This document shows, in pieces, positions 55,873 through 64,000 of a DNA stretch of 64,000 bases. The notes beneath the pieces were generated by a model. That model was not told where the DNA came from. It saw nothing but the letters and a program-made list of their open reading frames with translations, and searched no databases. Numbering within the stretch: the stretch's first letter is position 1; each line of letters begins with the position of its first letter. Both the position numbers and the translations under genes were made by a program. Source of the stretch: Shinisaurus crocodilurus (taxonomy: Eukaryota; Chordata; Lepidosauria; Squamata; Shinisauridae); assembly GCA_021292165.1 (NCBI GenBank), contig CM037888.1, forward strand, positions 28,509,140 through 28,573,139, given 5' to 3'.

Positions 55873-56299
55873 TGAATAAACAGAAGAGGGGGTGGATAAC
55901 GAGGACATTTTGAGTAAGCCAACTTTTCTTCAGATGTAATAGAGGCTACAGCAGGAAGGGGGTTAATCTTTACCAGTGTCCTGCTAAAAAATGTCCCCTC
56001 CCCAATGGCACCAATGGAAGCTTCCCTCCCAAGGGGTGGGGGGGGATCATCAGGACCATAGCAAGGGGGAAACAGTTAACTGCCCCTCCCCATACACTGT
56101 GGACCAGTTCCTGCTTGACATCCTCCTCCTCAGCAGCTATTTCAAGTTTGAAAAACTGCACATGACCTGTGCAGTGTGCAGACGTGTAATAACATCAGAG
56201 ACGTAGTCAGATAGCATCTCAGTCCTGTCTACACCAGGGGTGGTCACCCATGTGCCCCCTGGACACCTCTTGTGCACTGCCCCCCCCCCATGCCCATTT
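55873..56299. other. Unassigned sequence with C/G homopolymers
   Basis: No gene recognised. CCAGGGGTGGTCACCCATGT near 56235 could be a hAT terminus remnant. Confidence 0.45.
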
Positions 56300-56844
56300 G
56301 AGTCGCTGGGAGATAAATACCAAGTTCTGCAGCTAGGAAAAAGAGACCAAATGCACAGCTACATGATGAGGGATACTTGGCTCAACAGTACTACAAGCAA
56401 GAAGGATCTTGGAATTGTTGTAGATCACAAGATGAATATGAGCCAGCAATGTGATGGGGCTACAAAAAAAGGCAAATGCTATTTTGAGCTGCATTAATAG
56501 AAGCATAGCTTCAAAATCGCGTGGAGTGGTAGTTCCCCCCCACTCAGCACTGGTTGGGCCTCATCTTGAGTACTGCGTCCAGTTCTGGGCACCACACTTT
56601 AAGAAGGATGAAGACAAACTGGAGAGGGTTCAGAGGAGGGCAACAAGGATGATAAAGGAACAGGAAACAAGGCCCTATGAGGAGAGATTGAAAGAACTGG
56701 GCATGTTTAGCCTTCAGAAGAGAAGACTGAGAGGAGATATGATAGCGTTCTTCAAGTACTTGAAAGGTTGTTACTCAGATGAGGGCCAGGATCTCTTCTT
56801 GATCATGCCAGAGCAATATGACAATGGAACCAACTACCTAGGGA
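56300..56844 (+). mobile_element. CR1 LINE ORF2 fragment, left part of a split copy
   Basis: Plus-strand CR1: [92 protein letters not shown], ending at ACAATGGAACCAACTACCTA then GGGA. The sequence that should follow (GGTAGTGGGCTCTCCCACGC) resumes only at 58685, after the HPGD-carrying insertion. One frameshift near 56460. Confidence 0.93.
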
Positions 56845-57751
56845 CAGTGGCGAAGCGTGGGTTGTCAGCACCCGGGGCAAGGCAAGTAATTTGCGCCCCC
56901 TAACCCGTGGATTTTAGCACTCGAGTCTCTTCCACTAGATTAGTTAAAGAAACCCTTACCCCCTAAGCACATGTATTGTTTGTTATGAAAATACTGATGT
57001 AATTAAAGTAAAATGCATCTAAATACAAGTTTATTTTCAAACACTTTATTGAGTGCGAACATGCATTACACATTCTCCACATTTTCAGCAGGTCTATGAA
57101 TACAAATCTACAAATGTAGTAACCTAGCATGGGCCATGCTATTATATGTCGTCCACAGTAAGCAGGGGTTGGATTGCAGTAAGAAGGGGAAAAGCCCACT
57201 TCCCAGGAAGTAAGTCCTGTTGAATTTAGTGGGACATGTATAGGATTGCACTGCAAGTCTATCTATCCTGGTGTTTCTATAGATACAGGTATGCCCACAT
57301 ACACATACATGACCCATTTCACACTATAGAAAGATGCATACAGACTGCAACGATGCTTTCATACATACACATATGAATAATTTTCAACAGTACTTATGAA
57401 TACAGGCACAGCCATGCTGTGTGCGCGCATACACACATTCATATGCACGTGTGTGTGTTTACACACACAAAGACACCATTCTTTGAAACAGGTATAATTC
57501 TCTCTCTTCCCCCCCCCCCATACACACACAAAGCTGCGCAGTTTACAGTAAATGCGGGGGGGGGGGAGAGGAAAACCAGTAGCTTCCAGGTAGGTGCAGT
57601 GTGAGTAAAAAGGAGGCGCCGGGTTGATCCTGCATACTCTGAGAAAGGCTTCTGTGTCAGCTCCCTCAGGCACAGGTGAGGGAGGAGGCGAGCGAGCAAG
57701 AAACCACGACGACCCTCGGTCCGGTGACAGCGACCCCTCCCCGCACTTAAC

Positions 57752-57843
57752 TTGCAGCCCTTGTCCAGCAGCACTTGGACGAAGGCTTTGCCTATGCCCT
57801 GCGCTGCCCCGGTTACCAGAGCCACTTTGTCTTTCAGGTGCAT
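57752..57843 (-). pseudogene. HPGD: HPGD exon 1 (15-hydroxyprostaglandin dehydrogenase), captured fragment
   Basis: HPGD is a cytosolic short-chain dehydrogenase that oxidises the 15-hydroxyl of prostaglandins using NAD+. The minus-strand frame from ATG 57843 reads MHLKDKVALVTGAAQGIGKA then FVQVLLDKGCK. This matches the known N-terminus of vertebrate HPGD at nearly every conserved place and contains the NAD-binding TGxxxGxG motif (TGAAQGIG, codons 12-19 of the fragment). An A at -3 gives a good start context. The reading ends at GCAA|GTTAAG, a plausible donor with GT at 57751-57750, splitting codon 31. The 31 codons have no stop or frameshift. Exons 2 onward, which would lie at lower coordinates, were not found by eye. 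Because the exon sits within a hAT insertion in a CR1 element, I read it as a transduplicated fragment, not the native gene. Confidence 0.85.
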
Positions 57844-58075
57844 TCTAGCGCCTCGGATTTTCGGTTTGGTTGTTGCTTGTTTTTTTTTTGTTTGTTTTTT
57901 TTTGAAGGAGGCGGGAAGGAGAAAAACGTCTGAGGTAATACAGAAACGCACACAAGGGCTGTAGAAGCCGAACTTGGTGTCACCTGCGCCGAAGTTGCCT
58001 CCCGCCCTTTGTCCCTCCCCTCCTCCTCCTCCTCCTCCACCCGCGGTGCTCGCTTCCCCCTTCTGGACGGACTGA

Positions 58076-58077
<2 letters not shown>

Positions 58078-58108
<31 letters not shown>
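58078..58108. repeat. (CT)n microsatellite
   Basis: A CT dinucleotide run inside the captured CpG-rich region. Confidence 0.92.
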
Positions 58109-58110
<2 letters not shown>

Positions 58111-58229
58111 CGGTGCTGACAGGAGCCTGGCTGCCCTTGGGCTTTGTTTCTGTCAGAGCGCTTCCATCAACGCTTCAGGGAGCCCCGGAGATAAAGGGGC
58201 AAACTGGGTTGTCCTGCCGACAGTAACTG

Positions 58230-58262
<33 letters not shown>
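58230..58262. repeat. (TG)n-(CG)n microsatellite
   Basis: A TG run passes into CG, with more CG/CA alternation to about 58322; alternating purine-pyrimidine of this kind can adopt Z-DNA. Confidence 0.9.
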
Positions 58263-58680
58263 CTCCCTACAACACACACGGGCGGGCGCGCGCGCGGGCG
58301 CACACTCATACACATACACACACTTCATCTCTTTCTTACCGTCCCTTTTCGATAAGCAAACACAAGCCTGAACTGTTCATATTCTAGCCAAGGGGACGAC
58401 TCCTGCTTGTTATTATACAGAGCGGCGTGAAAACAAGTTACATTCTGTTGTGATAAGGGCTCCCCCCGCCCCCGTTGTCTTCCCTTGGAAGTCCCTATTT
58501 TTTTTTATTTTTAAATGTGCGCGTTTCCCTTGGCACTTTACATTAAGGGCAGGACAGCCAGCACTGCAGAGAGAGTGAGTGAGCCAGGCAGGGGCAGAGA
58601 GCTGCGAGTGCGAGCGCGCCCCCCCAGATGTTGCGCCCGGTGCGGCCGGCCCCCCCTGCACCCCCCACGCTACGCCTCTG

Positions 58681-58828
58681 CCTAGGGAGGTAGTGGGCTC
58701 TCCCACGCTGGAGGCATTCAAGATGCAGCTGGACAGCCATCTGTCAGGGATGCTTTGACTTGGATTCCTGCATTGAGCAGGGGGTTGGACTCGAGGGCTT
58801 CCAACTCTACTATTCTATGATTCTATGA
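58681..58828 (+). mobile_element. CR1 LINE 3' end, right part of the split copy
   Basis: Begins with the duplicated CCTAGGGA, then GGTAGTGGGCTCTCCCACGC, GGAGGCATTCAAGATGCAGC, GCATTGAGCAGGGGGTTGGA and a final CTATTCTATGATTCTATGA. It completes the CR1 begun at 56300. Confidence 0.93.
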
Positions 58829-58984
58829 AAGCCTCCTCTTTCCCCCAGAGACCCTGAAGCAGCTGGCACTGCTGATTTCTCACCACTACTGGCAACACAG
58901 AGCAGCAATGTGCCATGCATGTTCATATGTGGCCCCCAGGGGGCTGCCAACACCAAATGTGGATTTCAGGGTCAAAAAGGTTAG

Positions 58985-59135
58985 GCACCCCTGAACTAGA
59001 CTTACTGCCAGTAGCTCTCCAGCATTCCCAACAGGAGCCTTTCTCAGCCATACCTGGAGATGCCGAGGATTGAACCTGGGCCCTTCTGCATGCAAGGCAA
59101 GTGCTCTACCCACTGACCTATAGCCTAGCCCAGAC
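58985..59135 (-). mobile_element. tRNA-derived squamate SINE, copy 2
   Basis: Minus strand: GGCTATAGGTCAGTGGGTAG and AGCACTTGCCTTGCATGCAG (A-box region), then GGTTCAATCCTCGGCATCTC (B-box), followed by GAGAAAGGCTCCTGTTGGGA and CTGGAGAGCTACTGGCAGTA. The pol III promoter boxes are well preserved. Confidence 0.78.
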
Positions 59136-59880
59136 CTCTAGCGTGGCCCTTTGCCTTTTGTGAGGGACTGCTGCCCCTTTGTTCTTCTGGGTGGCTGACG
59201 GCAAGGCAATGGACCTCATTAATTGGACCCATTGGTTTTAATTGTGCCCAAAAATATTAATCAGTTAACTGAGCCAATGTGTCGATGAATGAGAAAGCTC
59301 CAGTTTCCAGCTCAGGACATTCATCTCTCCACCAGCATGTGCTGCATCTCTCTAGACCGCCTCTCTGTCTCTCTGTACTGCCTCCTGTCAGAGGAATCAC
59401 ATCCAGTTTCAGCTTATTGGCTGCGCGAGTGCCAAACGCACGTCTCTGTGCCTGCAGCACCTGTCATCCTCAGAAAGGAATTGATTAGTGCCCAGCTGCT
59501 TTTTCAAAGTTCCAGAAAGAATTAAAAGCCAGGATAATAACAGAAGCATATGAATCAGTTCATCAGGACAGTAGAAGGATGGTAGAGTAGGAGGAGGATC
59601 CTTCCATCAACCGCATTAGTAAAATGAAGACGAGAAAGCTGGAACAAGAGAGAAATTGGATGAGCCTCTATCTCCATCTCTCATTCTGCTCACCAACCCT
59701 TATGCAAAGATGATCCTGCAGACACTGTACATAATTTGCCCCAGTGGGTGGGAAATTATCCCTCTAGCTAATTCCGGTAATGTGGTAAATTGTAATGTGG
59801 TAAAGTTGCCAACTTTCTTCTTCTTCTTGCGTCACTCCTGTGTTTCTAACAGCTGAATGATAAGGCAGAAATTTAGCTGA
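59136..59880. other. Unassigned sequence
   Basis: Two overlapping plus-strand ORFs of about 70 codons lack domains; there are no terminal repeats. Possibly unique DNA. Confidence 0.45.
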
Positions 59881-59909
59881 TTAAGGGTGCAATCCTATGC
59901 AAGTTTAGG

Positions 59910-60914
59910 CAGGGATGTTGAAGAGTCCTTGGTCTCGAGTCACGAGTCAAGTAACGAGTCTTTGGACCCAAGTCTCAAGTCCGAGTCCGAGTCCTTGGTC
60001 CAAAATGGTGACTCACGACTCATCATGAGTCACGAGTCACTCCCAAAGCTGACTCCACGAGTCCCTATTAAAATCAATGGGGGGTTTTCCCAACAAAATA
60101 AGGCTACTTCAGATGTGTGGTTTAAATAAATTCTAGGCACAAGTGTGCCTTTTTATTTCAAAGCTCTGCAACTGATTTTGGCAAGAACAGACCAGGCAGA
60201 AAAACCCAAAATAACCAGGCAGGCAGAGGAGGCAGGGAACCCCAAAGCAGGCAGGCAGAGGCCTTTGTCTTGGACAATTCAACTGTTGAACAGGTCAAGA
60301 AGAGACCAGGCAGGCAGAGGAGGCTGGGAACCCCAAACAGGCAGGCAGAGGCAGCCAAATTCAAAATGTCTGAAAGGTTGCATTTTAGAAAAATGATTTT
60401 AAAAAATAAACTTGCTGTACTTCCTAAAGCTTATCCATGTTGCATTTGAGGAACACAATTTTTTCTAAATGTTTGGCCCCCATTCTGGAACGGTGAGATC
60501 TCATCACAATTCCACCCTCACTGAACACCCACTCCACTGGTGATGAACTTGCTGGAACCAGAAACACACTCAGAGCAGCCACACAGAGTGATCTCAGGTC
60601 CTTCTTCTGCCTCTCCCAAGTACGCAACACATCAATCAAAATAAATCTTGACACACTGTTGGGGCTGCACTCCTGGTAGCTGTCCATAGTGGCGGAGCAG
60701 CACACGCCTCGCTTCCATGCGCTCTTCACCGGTGATTGCGCTCCTCTCCACTCCTTCTGGCACAGCCCAGGGATGTTGACGAGTCCTTGGTCTCGAGTCC
60801 CGAGTCGAGTCTCGAGTCCCATTAAAAATATTGGGACTCGAGTCTGAGTCGAGTCAGAGGGGCGACTCAGTCCGACTCACGAGTCGAGTCCTCGAGTCCG
60901 AGTCCCCATCCCTG
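59910..60914 (-). mobile_element. hAT element with ACTCG subterminal repeats and transposase C-terminus
   Basis: Termini CAGGGATGTTGAAGAGTCCT and CGAGTCCGAGTCCCCATCCCTG (two pieces). The flanks are AGTTTAGG (59902-59909) and AGTTTAGA (60915-60922), 7/8. It shares ends and subterminal arrays with 24995-25528. Two copies of an about 46-bp repeat (60211-60258, 60306-60351) with AGGCAGGCAGAGG lie inside. The transposase reads right to left. Confidence 0.88.
60424..60822 (-). pseudogene. hAT transposase C-terminal fragment (dimerisation domain)
   Basis: The 132-codon minus-strand frame contains KDLRSLCVAALSVFLVPASS, then SPVEWVFSEGGIVMRSHRSR and MGAKHLEKIVFLKCNMD. This is the hAT C-terminal dimerisation domain with its hallmark P-A-S-S-S and ER-FS-G-like core, where the usual Arg is Trp. 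The first 40 residues come from terminal repeat DNA and are not protein-like. The DDE catalytic part and zinc finger are missing, so this is a relic in a deletion derivative. Confidence 0.85.
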
Positions 60915-61020
60915 AGTTTAGACAGAAAAAAAGGCCTACAACTCCCAGCATGCCTGGCTGGGGGATGCTGGGAGTTGTAGGCCTTTTTTTCTGTTTAAAC
61001 TTGCATAGGATTGCGTCTTA

Positions 61021-61767
61021 AACGTTCCCGTCCCCCCCCCAACGCTTTGCCTCCCTGGCAGGAAAATGTTCACTTGCTAAATTTCTGTCTGCCATGCATC
61101 CTTCTAAAGGCACAGGAACTTTGCCCAAAAAATAATGGTTGGCAACCCTCACAGTGCAGGATCTGGACTTTGGTGTAGTATTGGACTTCCTAATAAACTC
61201 AACTTTAAATTAAAAACAAAAACAAAGGAAGAAAGTAACCTTGAGAAATGGAGGACAAAGCTGCATTTTTCAGGCAAATACGCACAGCAGAACTTGACAA
61301 CTACCGTACTTTGTCAAATGAAAAGCAACTTCTGAAGCAGGATGATTTGTAGCAGAGAAGAAGCGGTCGGAGGGGGTTCTTAGCCCTCTCCCCACCACTA
61401 TGAAGCTGTTCCCCCCCCCCTTAGTCGGGCTCCAACCTAAGGATGTGCAAATCAGCAAAACTCGAGCTCACTGAGGTTCTTCAGATTCAACCTTGAAATT
61501 TGTTCCAACTCGTGTGCATATCAGATTGCAAGCTTCTTTTGCTTTTGGCATGAAAATAAGCATTTTGGTGAAGAAGTATGCATTTTTGTCCCATTGATTA
61601 AAGCATGTCTGTGCACATGTTCCAAAAATACACAATTTTTCCCATGCGTATTTTTTTCAGATGTATGCATTTTTTTAAATCCCTTTTTCTTTGGTCCACA
61701 AATTGCATTGGAAGCATGGAGATATAAGAGTTTGGGAGGTGAAAACTGGATAAATACTGGTCTATAA
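61021..61767. other. Unassigned sequence with eroded miniature-family remnants
   Basis: From 61440 to 61700 phrases such as ATGCATTTTTGTCCCATTGA and CATGTTCCAAAAATACACAA resemble the eroded family near 18460 and 44390. No gene is supported. Confidence 0.4.
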
Positions 61768-61903
61768 AGGCACAATCCTATAGCATGTTTAGACAGAAAA
61801 GAGTCCCACAACTCCCAGCATTCCCCAGCCAGCCATGCTGGCTGGGGAATGCTGGGAGTTGTAGGACTTGTTTTTCTGTCTAAACATGCATAGGATTGCA
61901 CCC
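61768..61903. mobile_element. TTAA-type palindromic miniature element, copy 4
   Basis: Arms CACAATCCTATAGCATGTTT / AAACATGCATAGGATTGCAC with the central CCAGCCAGCCATGCTGGCTG, a nearly perfect hairpin. Flanks are ATAA / TAAG, decayed TTAA. Confidence 0.75.
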
Positions 61904-62738
61904 TAAGTAACTGAAGCAAAATTCTCACACATCCCTAGACCTGTGTTTGCATGGGTCAGGATAAATCAGAAAAGCAAGAAATAAACATGCTATAATTTGC
62001 TCTGTGGAAAGAGTCGACCCCCCCCCCTCCCAAAAAGGGCATATCTTGCATCTGTTTGCATTAAAGAAAGGCCAAAAGCGTCACATTTTCCCTTCATATT
62101 TTGATGCTCCGTAGGAACTGATGGAAAAAGAAAGCTGGGGCGGGGGGGGGATGACGTGGAGAGAGATCCACAAGGTGCGACACCTCTCTGATGGGCGGGC
62201 ATATAGGAGGGGAGGACAAAGTATCGTCAGGCAAGCCGCAAACGTTGGATCTGGGGCATACCCTATTTTTGTTCCTTCACAAGTCGTGATTCATTCCGCC
62301 AAGCAGCGTAAACCTGAAGGACCTCGCTCTTGGGGGCCTGATCCAGCAGTTGCCCCCAGGCAGCCTCCGATCTGTGGCACCATGCGCTAGATTCGCCATA
62401 AGAATCTCTAAGCCCTTCCAGCCTACGCAGGGTTTCTATAGCTACACCTGCTGTTGTTTTAGTGGTGTAACAGGAAAAGGTAGTGCGTTAGTCACTCAGA
62501 CTGATGAGTGAAAGTGAAATTTCTTTTTCTTCCCCCCCCCCCGCCCCCTCCCATGTCCCACCACCACCCGGTCTCTCCAGACTAAGGGATCTGGAATCTA
62601 ATCTGGCCAGACTTTCTGGAGTGCGCAACAGGCTTCCAAGGCGCAATTTATGACGACGGGTCTGGCAATTTTTTCTGCTGACAAGACATATTTTTAATTT
62701 CCATGCACTGAACAGCTGCATCAAGGAGTGGGGGAAGG

Positions 62739-62798
<60 letters not shown>

Positions 62799-63071
62799 GA
62801 GACAGAGGGGGGGGGGCTCCCTTTTTCTATTTTTTCCATTTGATGGGGCCCGAATTTTTAGAGCAGAGTTCAGTAATAATGACAAAATGTATTTATGTAA
62901 AGCATTTTTACCTCACTCTACAGCCAAAAAAGGCTTCCCAGCAGCTTACATAACATCAATAGCAAACAAGGTAGTCCCTGCCAGCAGGCAAACATGCTAA
63001 GGGGGGAAAAAAGTGAGGGGGCAAAGTTAGTCCTGCTGACAGTAAGAAAAACTCCAAAAATCCGTATTAGA
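61904..63071. other. Unassigned, with (TG)n-(AG)n 62740-62798
   Basis: C and G homopolymers near 62018, 62137 and 62530, and the compound microsatellite. CAGCAGCTTACATAACATCA near 62940 may be an eroded LINE 3' UTR. No gene is supported. Confidence 0.45.
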
Positions 63072-63317
63072 TCCAGCGTGGCGTAGTGGTTAGAGCACTG
63101 AACTGGGACTCGGGAGATCCGGGTTCTAGTCCCCACTCGGCCATGAAGCTCATGTGGGTGACTTTGGGCCAGTCACTGACTCTCAGCCTGACCTACCTCA
63201 CAGGGTTGTTGTGAGGATGAGAATGGAGAGGAGGAGGAGGGGGGCTATGTAAGCCACCTTGGGTTCCTTGAAAGAGGAAAAAAGGGGAGATATAAATGTA
63301 ATGATAAATAAATACAT
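63072..63317 (+). mobile_element. Sauria SINE, near full length
   Basis: TCCAGCGTGGCGTAGTGGTT (A-box region), ATCCGGGTTCTAGTCCCCAC (B-box), TGACTTTGGGCCAGTCACTG, CACAGGGTTGTTGTGAGGAT, GTAAGCCACCTTGGGTTCC and an AATGATAAATAAATA tail. Confidence 0.92.
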
Positions 63318-64000
63318 ACCTTTAATAGGCCAGCCAACAGATCCCCGAGATGTCCAAGCTTTTGAGATCTCCTGATCTCTTCATCAGACAAGATGTTACA
63401 AAAAATGTCGGTTTGGCGGAGTGGGGTGAAGGGGGAGGAAAAAAACCCCTGATTTCATGATGTCACAGTTTCTGCATGCTCAGAGTCCCAAGATGAAGTG
63501 TGTAAGGAGGGGTCTACATCTACAAACATTCAAATTAGGCTCTGCAGGTCATGTGCTAGTTATAAGGTTGGACCTGGAGCTGCCCCTAGGGTAGCTAGAT
63601 TCTGCACATCCACCCTGCAAAGCAGGACAATATACTCACTGTCTATTTTCCTCATTGGCAGGCTGCCACCACCCGTGTATTAATAACTCTTACTGAATGC
63701 TAATATTCATTATGTATATTAATAATAAATATTCAATAAAAGAGATGACACAAAAGGAAAAAGGGTGGAGGGTGGAAGAGGAAAAGAACAAACTCAGACA
63801 CCAATGGTTAAAGTTATAATGACCAGTTGGAATGGAAACAGGGACGTGAGGAGCCAAAAAGGTCTTTTGGAAGAGCCCATGGAGTGGGCTGTCCCGTCCC
63901 ATGTCTTCCTCTGCTGCAGCCAGGTGGGATGGCTGCTGATAGATGACCCTTGAGGTGCCCCAGTCTAAATATTCCACCTGCATCTCCAAAGCAGTAATTC
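63318..64000. other. Unassigned sequence to window edge
   Basis: No gene or terminal repeats recognised; AGATCTCCTGATCTCTTCAT near 63367 is a short imperfect repeat. Confidence 0.45.

Larger units (their letters stand above)
57844..58620 (-). promoter_or_regulatory. CpG-rich region upstream of captured HPGD exon 1
   Basis: Upstream of the ATG on the minus strand lie an A-rich leader-like segment (57865-57910) and a GGAGGAGGAGG-rich segment near 58020. Further on are an AG/CT run (58078-58108), a TG/CG run (58230-58262) with CGCGCG islands to 58300, and GC-rich DNA at 58450-58620. CpG density is clearly above that of the flanks. No TATA box in a convincing place was seen. It is likely the captured HPGD promoter and 5' leader; whether it still drives transcription is unknown. 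Confidence 0.55.
56845..58680. mobile_element. Non-autonomous hAT transposon carrying HPGD exon 1 and promoter region
   Basis: The left terminus CAGTGGCGAAGCGTGGG and the inverted right terminus CAGAGGCGTAGCGTGGG agree at 15 of 17 positions. CCTAGGGA occurs immediately outside both ends (56837-56844, 58681-58688), a perfect 8-bp duplication as hAT elements make. The CR1 reading frame is colinear across the two flanks, proving this block was inserted. Next to each terminus lie hAT-like subterminal GC-rich segments (AGCACCCGGGGCAAGGC; GCGCAACATCTGG on the opposite strand). Inside, from right to left, are a CpG-rich region with CT and TG microsatellites, HPGD exon 1 with its donor, and about 850 bp that could be captured intron 1 or transposon body. 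No transposase is present, so movement would need a trans-acting hAT enzyme. Confidence 0.88.
59885..61017. mobile_element. TTAA palindromic miniature element, copy 3, split by a hAT insertion
   Basis: TTAA (59881-59884) then GGGTGCAATCCTATGCAAGT on the left, and AACTTGCATAGGATTGCGTC then TTAA on the right, flanked by the clearest TTAA pair of the family. The palindrome is interrupted after its first 25 bases by the hAT element at 59910. Confidence 0.85.

Noticed and set aside
56845..57751. Native HPGD gene with intron 1 running leftward through the window
   Set aside because: The exon lies inside an insertion with hAT ends and a perfect 8-bp duplication that splits a CR1; no later HPGD exons were recognised to the left.

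Overview
This window looks like non-coding, repeat-dense DNA from a squamate reptile (lizard or snake). The evidence is five copies of the tRNA-headed squamate SINE usually called Sauria SINE, CR1 and L2 retrotransposon pieces in both orientations, a reptile-type L1 tail, long simple repeats, and many hAT, TTAA-type and Tigger-like miniature DNA elements. I could not resolve the species. No bacterial or organellar genes, CRISPR arrays or tRNA/rRNA genes are present; the only RNA-gene-like sequences are the heads of SINEs.

No complete host protein-coding gene is visible. The one host coding segment I recognise is exon 1 of HPGD (15-hydroxyprostaglandin dehydrogenase), minus strand, 57752-57843, with a splice donor and a CpG-rich upstream region. 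It does not sit in an ordinary gene. It lies inside a 1,836-bp insertion (56845-58680) with hAT-type terminal inverted repeats and a perfect 8-bp target duplication (CCTAGGGA), and that insertion splits a CR1 element that continues on both sides. The best reading is a non-autonomous hAT transposon that captured a host promoter plus first exon. A second hAT insertion (8932-9454, near-perfect 8-bp duplication) also carries a CpG-rich payload with a consensus-like splice donor, so the window may hold two members of a promoter-capturing class.

Layout. 1-8.9 kb: 5S-rRNA-headed SINEs with CR1-type tails, a GC-rich Harbinger-like element, an apparently composite hAT (5605-6183), a Tigger-like element and an L2 tail. 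8.9-9.5 kb: the first CpG-carrying hAT. 10-16 kb: hAT miniature elements, L2 pieces from two lineages, another 5S SINE. 16-29 kb: CR1, L2, L1 and hAT pieces, a fold-back region near 19 kb, and an inverted second copy of the GC-rich element. 29.1-31.9 kb: a 5'-truncated non-LTR retrotransposon with a reverse-transcriptase ORF, flanked by an unusually long (about 155-170 bp) direct duplication. 32-47 kb: SINE, CR1 and L2 pieces, microsatellites and a small fold-back insertion at 43.8 kb. 48-49.2 kb: a pyrimidine-rich then CpG-rich promoter-like stretch. 51-52.9 kb: a decayed hAT transposase. 55-59 kb: an RTE-like tail, a second Tigger-like element, and the CR1 split by the HPGD-carrying hAT. 59.9-61 kb: a hAT with a transposase C-terminal fragment nested in a TTAA miniature element.

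All calls come from reading the sequence; no database search was run, so family names are assignments by motif and memory.
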